Assembly (NCBI GenBank): GCA_013365365.1
Contig: JABVXU010000233.1
Coordinates: forward strand, 1-64,000
Direction: 5' to 3'
Length of the DNA: 64,000 nt
From: Cruorifilaria tuberocauda
Taxonomy: Eukaryota; Nematoda; Chromadorea; Rhabditida; Onchocercidae
The notes beneath the pieces are model-generated. The model saw only the letters and a list, made by a program, of their open reading frames with translations. It made no database searches and was not told where the DNA came from. Made by a program: the position numbers and the translations under genes. Shown here piece after piece: positions 27,301 to 38,636 of this stretch (positions are counted from its first letter, which is position 1; the number at the start of each line of letters is the position of its first letter).

Positions 27301-30300
27301 CAAGGGTCAAAGAAATTTTGAAGTGTACAAATAGTTATCATTCATTTTGAAAATCCCTATTCTATACCTTAATTTGAATAAATCTTATAAAATTATTCAG
27401 TGATCTTATAACTACTATTGAAAAAGTTTGTCTTTTAGTTCCAATAGTATAAAGATGAAGTTCTGCCTTAACGAAACTCGATTTGCTCGATTTGCCTATA
27501 ACAATGGCAATATGTTGGATTTTAACACATGACGGATCATGAGACTTTATTTAGAAATCTTTTTTTTTATTTTTATATTTAGAAATCTTGAGATAACTGT
27601 ATTAGACAGCAACAGTGTTTGCATTTTTGAATTTCATTATGATTAGCGAAAAAAAAAGTGCGTCGAAACGCTCATAACAATTTTACTCTACGGTAATTAA
27701 TTTCGAGGATCATAACAATAAGTGTTAAATTATGATTAGGTTTATAAAAAATGATCAGAATAATAAAAAAAAATAAATTTCTCGATGTAAACTCCAAAAA
27801 CTGGAGTATAACGCAATGAAAACAAATGAACTTCATAAGCAAATAACATGCATTTACTACTTTTTGGTTGCAAAGGTAAAAGAGAGTGTTCTTTGAAGAG
27901 ATTTTTCGGCATATAACTGGAAAAAAAACTCGTAAAAATCCCCTATTATGATGAAAAAAGTACAACCAAATTGATAGTGCTTTTAAATTCAAATTATCTT
28001 CTACATATGTTATCTCCCAGAAAAGCAACAATAAATAGAAATTCTAGATGCAAGACCTAAACTCAAAAAAAATTGTTTTAGAGAGAAAAAAATGGAATAA
28101 GAACTTTAACCTTGAAACAAAAATTAACAGATAATATTCTGAAGTTACCTGAATCCTACATAGATGCTTTGATAGATATACTTTGAACAAGAATTACAAT
28201 ATCACGAATCCATACTGTTTACTATCGTTTTCAATACATAATTGCATACACTTCTTCATGTTAAGCAATTGCACTATTGCAAAAGATTTCACCTTAACGT
28301 TTCATTATTTTTAATACTGTTGAATTTAAAGATGATTTACAACACAAGCCACTTCTTTCTCTAGCCCATATCTGAGTGATTGATTCATTCGAATCGATTC
28401 TAAGTCAGGATAATTGAAGCAAAAAATTACGTATAAAAAGAAGAAATTTTTAAAAGTGTACATATTAAAGGCTGGTTCCGTTCTTTCACAGTAATGACAG
28501 ATATATGCTAAAAAGAGGACAAAGGTCATCAGCGAGAAAATATTTCACTATTCATCATTATTACATATATATACACATTTGCTTTCACTACATAGTGTCT
28601 CTACTGGTAGAACCATACCACATAATTACTAATTGTTTAGAAGAAGCTTAGAGGTAAAATAGAGCTTAGGGCTTAGAGGCTGAGAGAAAAAGTGACAAAT
28701 AAATGATAGTACCGCGACTTTCTAAATTCAAATTTGAAAACCAAAAAAATAAGAATCCTCAATTGGCAAAGTTGGAAATGCATCAAATTAACACCTGAGA
28801 ACAGGATTTAAGATATTTATTCATATATATCTATTTTCGATATAAGTTCATCTTATATAAAAACTAGCAGAAATTATGGTTTACTTTTATTTAAATAACT
28901 CTGTTTAGACAGCGAAATTTATTTATCTAATGCAATTCAGTTTGTTTTATTGGCCACGCTAAGCTAGCTGTCTCAGATTGAAAAAAAAGCAAGAACAATA
29001 ATAGCAGTAATTATGTAAAGACAAATTCTGTCATAATGAGAGAAAAAGTTTTGTTAGAGGTGATTAGCCATGAATTTGGCGGAAAAGGAGATCGAGAATT
29101 TCATTTACAATGAACTTCAGTTTTTCACCTAAAATTCAAAAATAGTAAATCCTGTTTTTACAATAATTCAAAAATGGCAACAAGGAAACCTAATTAACCG
29201 ACAGGAATACACGAAGTATATCATGCAAACAATTACTGGAATAGGGTACAATGTCCTCCAATATAGACAACATCAGAAAATACAGAAAATGAAAGAATGA
29301 TAAGTACTCCACTAACCTTGACCCATCAATGCCAGACTTTGCAACTGTATGCTCGTACAACAGCGTGTAATTGCAAACGGTAAGACAAGATTCGTCTGAA
29401 GTTCTTCGCTGTAAATCAAAAGAATCACAGAAAATAAATTTCTTCACGCATTCGAATCTTTCTGCACATTCAAATTGCGTTTCATATTCAGATTTAATCA
29501 CGATAAACAAGAGATGAGTTTTCGAAGTACATGTGGGCCGATTAAATGAGAAGTGATATGTGAGGAAACGAAATCAAATTCTGCACCATTCCTTTCAAAT
29601 ATATCAATGCACAATCTTTCCAATTTCTGAATTCCATTTAAATTCCATTTTTTCACCTACATCTAACATCAAATATACTAATTTCACTAGTACTTGACAT
29701 TAATTTTACAGGCAGCTACTCCTAATTCTATACTGCATGTATGAAGTTAAATCGCACGATAACAAAATCAAGGAAGAAAAAAAATCACAACACCATAAAA
29801 TCGCCTTTTATCTGTACAGCATATATCTGTAGTCCAGCGCGCCAAAAAAGAATTTCGCAGAAGCTTAGTACGCTCTCTTTATACTTCACGCTCACAACTA
29901 CACCATGTTCGCACTGCTCTAATCACTGATAACGTCAGTAGTGTTCGTTTAAAGAAATATACTTTATAAACATAAAGAATATATCAAAATGCATTTCGAA
30001 TTAGAAAATCGTTGGGACAAAATTTCTAATTTTGTCCGAAACATCTGAACTAAAGTATACAAAAATTTAAACTTACCCGTTCAAACAATAATGCTCAATC
30101 AATAAGGGAAGCGATTTAAAATAGTAAGGCGATGATTCTACACGTACGCTTCTATCCGGACCTGCTGATTCGATGATATAATGATCAATATCCGATGCTG
30201 AACCAGGAGGTGAACGAATGCTTAATGCCATTGCATTGGGTTTTGATGATGAACGCACGATAAAAGCCTAGAGTTACTTAGGGAAATAATATTTAGTTAA

Positions 30301-32146
30301 GTTCACAAAATATTTTCATTGCTAGGATTGTGAAAGTTTCAAGTCGACCTTGAAACTTGCACGCTAGATAAGTTCGCGGATATAATGAAAGCAACGGAGC
30401 GTAGAGAATTAGAAATCCTGATCAAATTGCCGCAGCGTGCTACATGATTCTTTCATTTCTTATTTGTAAAACTATCTCCTTATATGAATTTAGAAAATTG
30501 TTGGGAACTACATGTACCCCTTCGTTCATTGGGCGAAGCAAATGTGTAGCAGCACAGCGTCCGATATGCTGCAAATACCAAATAGGATGTGTACGTATGA
30601 TTTTCTCCAGCAATGTAATCCCTTTTTCATTTTCATTTTTTGCACCATCTGGATTTTTTTCCTCACGATTTGTTGGCTGCAAAAGCACTGAATTAAGTTT
30701 GAACTTGAAAAATGTACTATTTCTTCATCAGTACTTGATTTTATTGTAAAACAAAACATATAAAGTTTCTAAACAACTCTAATTTGTTTGCATGGTTAAT
30801 ACTCATTACTGCTTACATATATGCAACAGGAGAAAATTCCATTGCTTCGTTAAATTTCATACGAAATGAATTAACTAAAATTAACTTACTTCAATGGATT
30901 TGCTTTTTCTTTTATTTTTTAATAAATTTGTCCGCCTATCACACTGTACTGCTGTAGATTTTTTCATACGACCGATACCTACTTTCAAATTTGATGGTAG
31001 TTTGGAACACTGAAATAATAATCAAGACTAAATACCTTTGATCTCTCCGATACAAATTTAAAAGGTACAAATTTAATAAAGAGAATAAATAACACAAAGA
31101 AAGGATTACAGATCAAAAGCAGCTTCTCTTTTTCAGCAACTTTTCTTTTTCAACATTTTAGTTCTTAACACAGTGTACGAAGTATCTAAATTTTTAATAA
31201 AGTAACCTCATTTATAAAATGCTAAGGTAATTTCTTTCAAAAATCAACGTTGACAAACGAAAAAGGTTTTTACATAACAGGAAGAAAAAAAGTAAAAGCT
31301 AAAATTGATATACGATTAGAAAAATAAAATACAGCTCTTACTGCTGTCCGCAGTCAGCTATTTCGACTCAACGATGACTAATCCCGAGCAGAGTTTGTTC
31401 TCACATATTAATTTTGTTTTCGCAAGTAGGAAATGACCTTGGCAAATAGGGATATTCACAGATTTCAATAAAATACAGGTCTACTATAAGAAATTTTCAT
31501 TTCAAGGGCTCTATAATAAATTTTAATTAGAAATGGTAATAAATTAGGATAAAATTTGAAACTAAAACCGGGGATAGTCCTTACATCTGCAGCTATTGAA
31601 GTTGATATATCGACAATTGGACTACTCGTACATTCCACTGGAATGCACTTATTCATCACTGTTGTCGGTACTGCCTGACCAGAAAACTGCAAAAGATCTT
31701 GAATACGATATTACTTAGTTTTTTGATTTTCCATGATCAGCCACTTCTTTCCGATATAGAAAAGTATGAATCAAATAATAAAAAATATTATATTGATGTA
31801 TAAACAATTATTACTTGTGATACAAATGTAACAGGAAAAAATGAAATATACGAAATCGATTTCACATAATACAAATTTATTGTTCCAAACTTTTTTCAAA
31901 CTTTAAATTCATTGAACACGTTAAAATTTTTGAATTGCAAAATCTGCACCAAATTTCATATAAATACTGTGGTTATTATTTATAGTATAACCTTGTTTGT
32001 AACAAGATGAATAGATCCATCATTGATGATGAACGCTTCACGTTTCTTATTCATATTTATATCAGCAATTGTAGTTGCTATAACGCCGTTGTCGTTTTGA
32101 CTGCTTCCCTCTGTTCTGACTAATAGATCATCATTTTCCACTCTAT
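9312..32146 (-). CDS. rin-1: RIN-family Ras/Rab5 interactor (SH2, VPS9, RA domains)
   Basis: Guanine-nucleotide exchange factor for Rab5-type GTPases that links Ras and tyrosine-kinase signals to endocytosis. Phase-consistent exons: 32146-31992, 31686-31585, 31009-30890, 30676-30518, 30267-30077, 29408-29317, 23463-~23317, 22990-22720, 22599-22355, 21987-21771, 21138-21016, 20759-20594, 20328-20123, 17180-17122 (tentative), 16753-16634, 15187-15069, 14872-14678, 14149-14032, 13788-13615, 13340-13074, 12766-12650, 12463-12307, 12197-12071, 11929-11763, 11673-11586, 11349-11178, 10998-10862, 10705-10486, 10199-~9988, 9906-9698, 9474-9312; about 1,690 residues. SH2: WYLQHIGRCAATHLLRP, AFIVRSSSK (phosphotyrosine Arg), then LALMGQDFW. 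VPS9: ILEAVLHKIVLYPVKP, ADELVRWLVYLL (catalytic Asp) and GDSSYYL (tyrosine finger). RA: FVKVAVPDELDGSIRY to GLYLLVDGYETCLL. The donor at ~23317 and the true start are unresolved. One VPS9 intron is GC-AG. The family call is very secure. Confidence 0.9.
15885..16103 (-). CDS. possible extra or alternative RIN exon
   Basis: The longest unbroken frame in the window runs here. Bounded by an acceptor at 16104-16105 and a GTTATT donor at 15879-15884, it gives 219 nt that would insert in phase between RIN exons 16753-16634 and 15187-15069. It reads protein-like (for example SELLPSSRADNISFDFPLR). The opposite strand is also partly open, and I recognise no domain, so this may be chance. Confidence 0.2.
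   Translation of the reverse strand, partial: FVHISSELAFQGYLLFFFPNYCRRRAQTILVLIFHSEFRLILCFFFKIEFPLTYQIFRKLRWTELMKSMIIL
19193..19293 (-). CDS. cysteine-rich terminal-exon-like frame in a RIN intron
   Basis: After a good acceptor (TTAATTGCAG) the minus strand stays open for 33 codons and ends with TGA. It reads DYCVTVPEWIGKECCVPCKM and then a final cysteine, five Cys in all. It could be the last exon of a small secreted protein nested in the RIN intron 17181-20122. No partner exon with the right phase was found upstream, so it may be chance. Confidence 0.15.
19541..19557. repeat. AAT microsatellite
   Basis: Five to six uninterrupted ATA/AAT units inside a RIN intron. Confidence 0.85.
23464..29316 (-). 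other. 5.85 kb intron of the RIN gene
   Basis: This intron separates the SH2 tail (LALMGQ) from the next exon, which begins DFW; the two join in phase into the conserved RIN motif. It is by far the largest intron in the gene. I see no nested exon with paired splice sites on either strand. Open frames inside it are short and hydrophobic. It could hold enhancers or an internal promoter for a shorter isoform lacking SH2. Confidence 0.6.
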
Positions 32147-33195
32147 CTGTAGAACAATTGAATTTAAATTTCTCATATTTCAAAGAAAGCAATCAAACAC
32201 AGCAGTTGATGAATGTTATTAATTTTGACTAAAAATACAGAATATGATTAAGAATTTAAATTAATAGGAAAAGCTAAGGAACGAAGAAAGTTTCTTTCTA
32301 ATTTCGTATCCCTCATTATCTATGGGAAAACTCTCATAAAAACAAATGCTCTCTATAGATAATCTCTTGAAGATAATAAAAATAAGAGTAAAAAACTTGA
32401 AAGCAAAATAAAATACCTACTGAAAAGAGCATATGGATATATTAAAGGATGTAAAAATCAATGAGTGACAATGATGTAACTCCCTTCATTAAATGTCTTT
32501 TTCTAGCTAGAAGTGGAAAACCGTAGTGAGAATTCGTGCACCCACTAAACATAGCAAATCATTTATAGACAGAGAAATTACAAATCCCGAAGTTGTCGTC
32601 GTAACGAGATATCTATTCTCTTCTTGACTTCAAACAAAAATAACTGACGTTCGGCCCTTCCGTAGTCGAAACCAATATAATTATTTTCAAGTTATCCTCG
32701 CACTCATCTCAATAAGATATGCAAAAAAAAGTGTTATGAAGGTGCTCTAGATCGATAATATCAGCCTAACTTTGACTAACGTCTAGTGTAAAACACAGTT
32801 TCACAGTATGAAATACATATAAGTGATATTATTGAAAAAGTATAGTGACACATCGAAATAGACATTATGACATCTCTGTGAAATGACAGCAACGATAGGA
32901 AAATGCCATTCCACTTATCACTTCAATTTTCTCACAATTTCATAAACCTTAAGTTTCGAATTTCGAATGCAAGTATCAATATTACAAAGATAGGAGACTA
33001 ATCATTACCAATCGATTGGATATGGGAGAGATTGTAAAGTGAGAAGTCAGAATGCATATAAAGTCAGAATGATTACATATATCCTTTCACAGAGAGGTTG
33101 ACATACTTCCTGACACATTCTCTCTCAGGAACAGGTGTGTTCGTGCGTAACATCTTTTATCACTTCTAAATATTTCTTTCTTCCCGGTCCATTAC

Positions 33196-33307
33196 CTTCA
33201 TTGCTATAGTAAACCTTTTGAAATTTGTGACTCTCATGCAACAACTTTCCTCTAAACTGTATTTCAGGCAATTCGAGATGAAATACTAAAGAGATGTTGA
33301 ATGTCAT
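33196..33307 (-). CDS. tentative first coding exon of the RIN gene
   Basis: An ATG at 33307 opens a frame of 37 codons plus one base. It ends at a GTAATG donor (33190-33195) whose phase matches the exon at 32146 and would create an Asp codon there. The peptide (starting MTFNISLVFHLELPEIQF) has no recognised domain. The phase match has a one-in-three chance of being accidental. Confidence 0.25.
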
Positions 33308-33542
33308 TTTTCAGTAAAAGTAAAAATAATGTTGATATTAGAGTGAAAATTGGATTGTTTGTTCATAAACCGTAGAGCTTTTATTTTAAAATTTCAACTT
33401 TCTTCATCGAACACTATTCTTTGTTTCGTTCATTAAAGGTTAAAGGTAAGATGAGATTAAAAATGAGGATTTTCCGCTAATTCAATGTATCAATTTCGGT
33501 CACCGGAAAAACACCCATAAGTGAAATTAGAGCTCTCTGCAG

Positions 33543-33560
33543 CTCTCTCTCTCTCTCTCT
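33543..33560. repeat. CT dinucleotide microsatellite
   Basis: Nine consecutive CT units on the plus strand, upstream of the RIN gene. Confidence 0.9.
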
Positions 33561-35699
33561 GTATTTCATGCAATGCATAATTAATATTTTCCACAACTTC
33601 AAAAGATACTACCGACAAATATCACAGATGAAATGATTCTAATCTATTAATAAAAAATTGTCAGTGACATGATGTGTGAGAATAGCAAACAACAGGGAAA
33701 GGTAAGCTATTAAGAGGAATAAAATCGAGTGGCTATTTCTAAAAGCATTGAATATCTGTTTTCAATAGTTGTTCACTGCTAAAATTTGCAAATAACTTCA
33801 AGATTCCTGACTACCATCTATCCTAATGGGGAAGAAATCCTGCAAAATACTTTATTATAAAAGGTTTCCTGTTTATTTAAAGAGGGTTAATCTGAAGAAA
33901 CTATTGAATAACAAATTGATTTAAGGAATCGAACAAACTATTAGCTCTTTTAATATGATGAAATATTACTTCAAGTTCTTCACCAGTAAGCGGAATAAAG
34001 TCAAGGAAAAACGTCCATTAACTGTTGAATATAAAAGTGATTTAGCCTCTATCCCATATGTCCGTTTTAAATTGTTACGGCAGTTTGAAAAAATAATATC
34101 CCATCATGGGAAATTTTACTTTCCTTCGCAAACTCTTTGATGAAATTCTCAATAACTCCGAACTTCTAGTTAAGATATTCATTACTCCATTCGGAAAGAT
34201 TTATCAGTACATAAACTAATAACATCTCCATTTTCTGCTGATTAGCTGCGAATAATACCTTATGTAAATTCATACTTTAATTAATTAAAAGGTTGACCCT
34301 GCACTCTTCCTAGGTTCTCTATTTCAGTTCAAATGATAAATGATATGAATGAAAAACGGACAGCATGGCTCATTAAAACAAACAACCACATCGCTAATTA
34401 AAATTACTTTTGTTCAAATCTGCAAATACTTATCCAAGGGTTTCTGTGAGGGACATTGGAAAAAGGTTAAATTTTTGAACAACTTGAAAAATAATTATTA
34501 ATCAAAAAAAATGAATAAGAATCAAATTGATTCCGAAGAAATTTCTCATTTCATTCTTCACGAAAATTCTTTTTTTGAAGGAAAGAATTTCTTTTTCATT
34601 TTTCAACAGACGGTAAAATTTTCATAATTATTATAAAATTAACTTAATTTCTGCGATAAAAGTTGCCCTTTCGTTATGATTCAATTGATTGATCTAAAAT
34701 GAAAGGAAAGGAATATTATGGAAATTAGTTGGAAGGAACAAATTCCTTAAAGCAAATGATAGAAATGGTTGCGAAATGAACAGAATGAGTAAGGGAAAAA
34801 CTAGACTCTGATCAGAATCATCACAAGACATGGATAATATACAACTATTGAAAACAATGGTCAAGAATGTAGGGAGAAGAGAAAGCAAATCATGCAAATA
34901 TGCTGAAAGCTTTTTGAATCTCTCGTAAAATCAAATAATCCAATAAATAGCAAAAAGTTAAATTAACAAAGAATCTTCCATTTCATCTATTATTTAAAGT
35001 AAACAGGGAATTTTTAACCAGTTGAAAATATCAAGTTTTCAACTCCCCAATGATTCTAGCTGAAGTAATCAGTTAGCAGTCATCTTAATCAATCAGAAAG
35101 CAAACGGAAATTGAAAGTGATAATGATAATCCATCAAAGAGAGGAGCATTTGATATAACTGAAATATTAATAAAGGATCAAATTATTTTTGCATGGAAAA
35201 ATAGAATTACTAAGAAGTTCCTATGCTTAAGGCACAAAAAAACACTTTTCAGCATACATTTTAATTAAGAGATGAAGCTAATTTTATTGCTAATTGCTAA
35301 GAACTCTAACGAACTGCACTCTTCAAATAATGAGTCTATCATTTGCGGAAGTCTAATTTGCATATTCTTTCCTATCACTGCTCACTATCTCATCCAACCT
35401 TAATTAATATGTTTGAGCAATGCAAAACTAAAACGTTTCGATTCCATAAATTTCTAAATAAATCTAAAAAATCAATCTTCGGAATGATTCTATTTGTGAT
35501 ATTTTCTATTTTTCCTTTCTAAAATTTATATATCAGTTAATAACCTGCAAATTACTTAGTGAATCAGAACAATATTTAATTTCACAATTCATCGAAAAAG
35601 AGAAAAGAAAAAAAAATGAAAAGATCAAAAGTATGCTCTCTTCGAGAAACAAATGATGAGGAATATTTACTTTGGTTAGAAACAGATGGATAGACGACA

Positions 35700-35820
35700 G
35701 GTGAGATAGTGTGACCGCGATGAAGACGGAGCCGATCGAGATGGATCGATGATGGATACGGACGGATATACAGAAAAGAACGGATGCGCTGTGCGACACT
35801 TCACGACAACGGGAAAAATG
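35700..35820. other. GC-richer GATC-dense island
   Basis: This 120-bp block is clearly richer in G and C than its surroundings. It contains clustered GATCGA/GATGGAT-type near-repeats (around 35734-35765). It lies 2.4 kb upstream of the tentative RIN start. It might be a promoter-proximal element or 5' UTR exon. No coding frame is convincing. Confidence 0.4.
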
Positions 35821-38120
35821 CACAGAGAAAGAAAGTACTATTATGAGTAACAGTGAGAGAACAAGAAATTGGATATTTTTCAATTTTATTTCGATAATAA
35901 GAAATTTGAAAAGAAATTCTTTAATTTTATCAAAACATTTCTCTAAAAATGATAAAATATGATATTATTAGAAAAATGTGTAGAATCGTGGGATATGAGT
36001 CACATGCATGCTGACAAGCTGCAAGTGAGATTATCTGTAAGTCATAATTTCCTTTTCGAGAATGTTCACGGAAGAAAATTCGGCATGTTAGCTTTATGTG
36101 GAAAGGGAAGAGTATTGTAGTGGCGGCGAATGGCATGGAATGAAAGCATTGTAGGATTGATAAGACGGTAGTACAGTGTGTTATCATGCATGCGCATCTC
36201 TCTTCAAAAGAACGATAAATCGTCCTTTCGCCATCTCACCGAAGCAAGATTTCTAAATTGGATAGAACGATATTTGCTGGATAAATAAGCCCGAAGCACT
36301 GATGGAATATTTCCGCTATTCAGCTTATTCGTTTAATTTAATATCAATTAAAGAAATTAATAAATTCAATCCTATAATTTTATAAAAACTTAAATTTGTA
36401 AATGAAAGGTAACAAATTTTTGAACTTTTTTAAAACAACAATATAAAGTGAATAAATCTCATTAATCGGCAAATATTGTAAGAAAATTAGCTAATTGAAA
36501 GAAAAAATATATAAATTGGAAAATAAAACTCATCCGCTATGATTCGTTCATAAAATTAAATAAAAATGATTTCAATATCATTTATGATAAGTTTGTGTTC
36601 CTCAAACAATACTAATTTATTCGGTGCCTGTCATTATGAATGATTAGACTTAAAACAAAAATATCTAAAATTGAGAGAAAATCAGATTAAATAAAATTGG
36701 AAAACATGAACTTGGAATGCTTCCAAATTTCAAGATAGAAATGGTGAGGAATAAATTTTAGCAGAGATTACGAAACGTCGTGAGTAGCGTGTGAGCAAGC
36801 AGAATGCATAGGTAAATAACACATAATTTACTTGAAACAAATATTGTTTAATTCTGGCAACAAAGTATAATATGTATATATTTGGGACTACCGATATGGA
36901 TATGATTGCCCAGAGAAATATCCGTCAACTAAGATTTTAATCCGACTGTGACCTTCTCGCCTTTCATCTCTACCTACACACGTATCACTGCCTAAATAAA
37001 CAGGACATATCTAACATGCAAATTAATAATGAGCTGAAATGAAACGAATTTAATGTCAAAGCTAACATTACAGCAACAAAAATGCATAATCTCGATAACA
37101 TCAATTTTTCAGAATTTGAATGGTAGCATGAGAATTCCGACGATAAAGAATTGAGGAATCACATTTTAACTCCTAATGAGAAGAGCCTTATAGCTAAGAA
37201 GACGAAATAATACTTTTCACATTTTTAATCGAGAATATTATAATTGGAAGATTTCCAATTAGAATCTGCTATAATTTTTTTGACTAAAATTTTCCACTAT
37301 TTTAGAGGTTCAGTTTTTTACAATTATAACTTAGACTACTCATTTCAGTTTTGATCGAACTTCATCCTTTCATTAAAATTGATTCGACAGTATGAAAAGA
37401 AAAAATTCTCGTCACTTCTTCAGACTTCAGTAACTAAACCTTTAAGATGTAAAATTTGTTCATTTTAAAAAATGAAAGCCAGGTGGACTGTATGTGATAG
37501 TATGCAAAATATTATTCCAAAAAAAATTCCGAGTAGTGTTTGGCCTTCATGACTTTCCGAGTAGTTTGATACAAAAAGAAAAAATTCGTCATGAAAAAAA
37601 TTCAACTGAAAAACGAAATAATACAAAATTGTCGAAAGATGGCAGTTGATGAAAATAAAATCAATCAAATTCCTGACCTTTCCAGACATATTATGCTGAA
37701 AATGAAAAACTCATTGAAATTCAGTTTGACAAAAGGATATACCATGCGCCTAAAAAGAAACAAAAGAATGCTTCATGACAAAAAATGTTGTGAAATGGAA
37801 TTTTGTTTTTTTATTGATTTTAATCCTCATTTGCTTGACAAAATATTATTTAAATGATTTGAAAAATTAAATCTTCGAATCTGTTTCAAAAGCTTAGATG
37901 AATAAACTCAATGATGTGCAACACTTAATGAGTTGTGATTCTTTTTTCCTTCCATTGAAAGTAAAACTGGGAGGGAATATTTCAGATTTCAGTAGAAAAG
38001 TTTTTTTCTTGCAGCTTTTTCAATCGCATTTTAGTTTTCCCTCAAAAAACTCTACGAGAAAATTTATTGAATAATAAAATACGACTTACAAAAAAGATTT
38101 TTTCAAAAATTGTTTTGAAG

Positions 38121-38250
38121 CTATCCTGAAGCGGCCATCGTGAATTCCGTGAAAGGTCAAAGACTACATCCAAGGACATTAATGCCAAATTTGGAAGCTG
38201 AAATCAGTGCAATAGAAGAGAGCGGCATGATAAATAATGTTAGAGTAAAG
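38121..38250 (+). CDS. orphan internal-exon-like frame
   Basis: A TTTTGAAG acceptor and an AAG|GTATGT donor bound 130 nt that are open in one phase (carry two bases in, none out). The 43 codons read like protein, including EAAIVNSVKGQRLHPRT and LEAEISAIEESG. I do not recognise the family and could not find partner exons with matching phase. It could belong to an unannotated plus-strand gene or be a relic. Confidence 0.3.
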
Positions 38251-38606
38251 GTATGTCATCCTGACCAGTTGAGTTCAACGATTAAAAAAGTGAAAATTTT
38301 CGAGCAGTCGAATATAATCGTTTTGAGGAAGTTATTGATTTATAATATTGAAAATAAACGATAGCACTCAGTGATAATGTCAGTACAATTTCGCATTTCA
38401 TACACAAAAATCTCACATACGTGTGCCGCAACGGCAAATTTCAGGAAATTTAGAGAAATGCTAATTATTTATTAATCATCCAGAAACTATTACATTATCC
38501 GTATCATTCACAACAAAATGACAAAAAACAATAAAACACTCCAAGTTTTGCATTCTATTATCAAGGCGGAATTATCATTTTCCTTTAGCTGAGTTTTCTC
38601 TTCCTC

Positions 38607-38636
38607 CCTCTCTCTCTCTCTCTTTCTCTCTCTCTC
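38607..38636. repeat. CT dinucleotide microsatellite
   Basis: A CT tract of about 30 bases with one TTT interruption on the plus strand. Confidence 0.9.
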
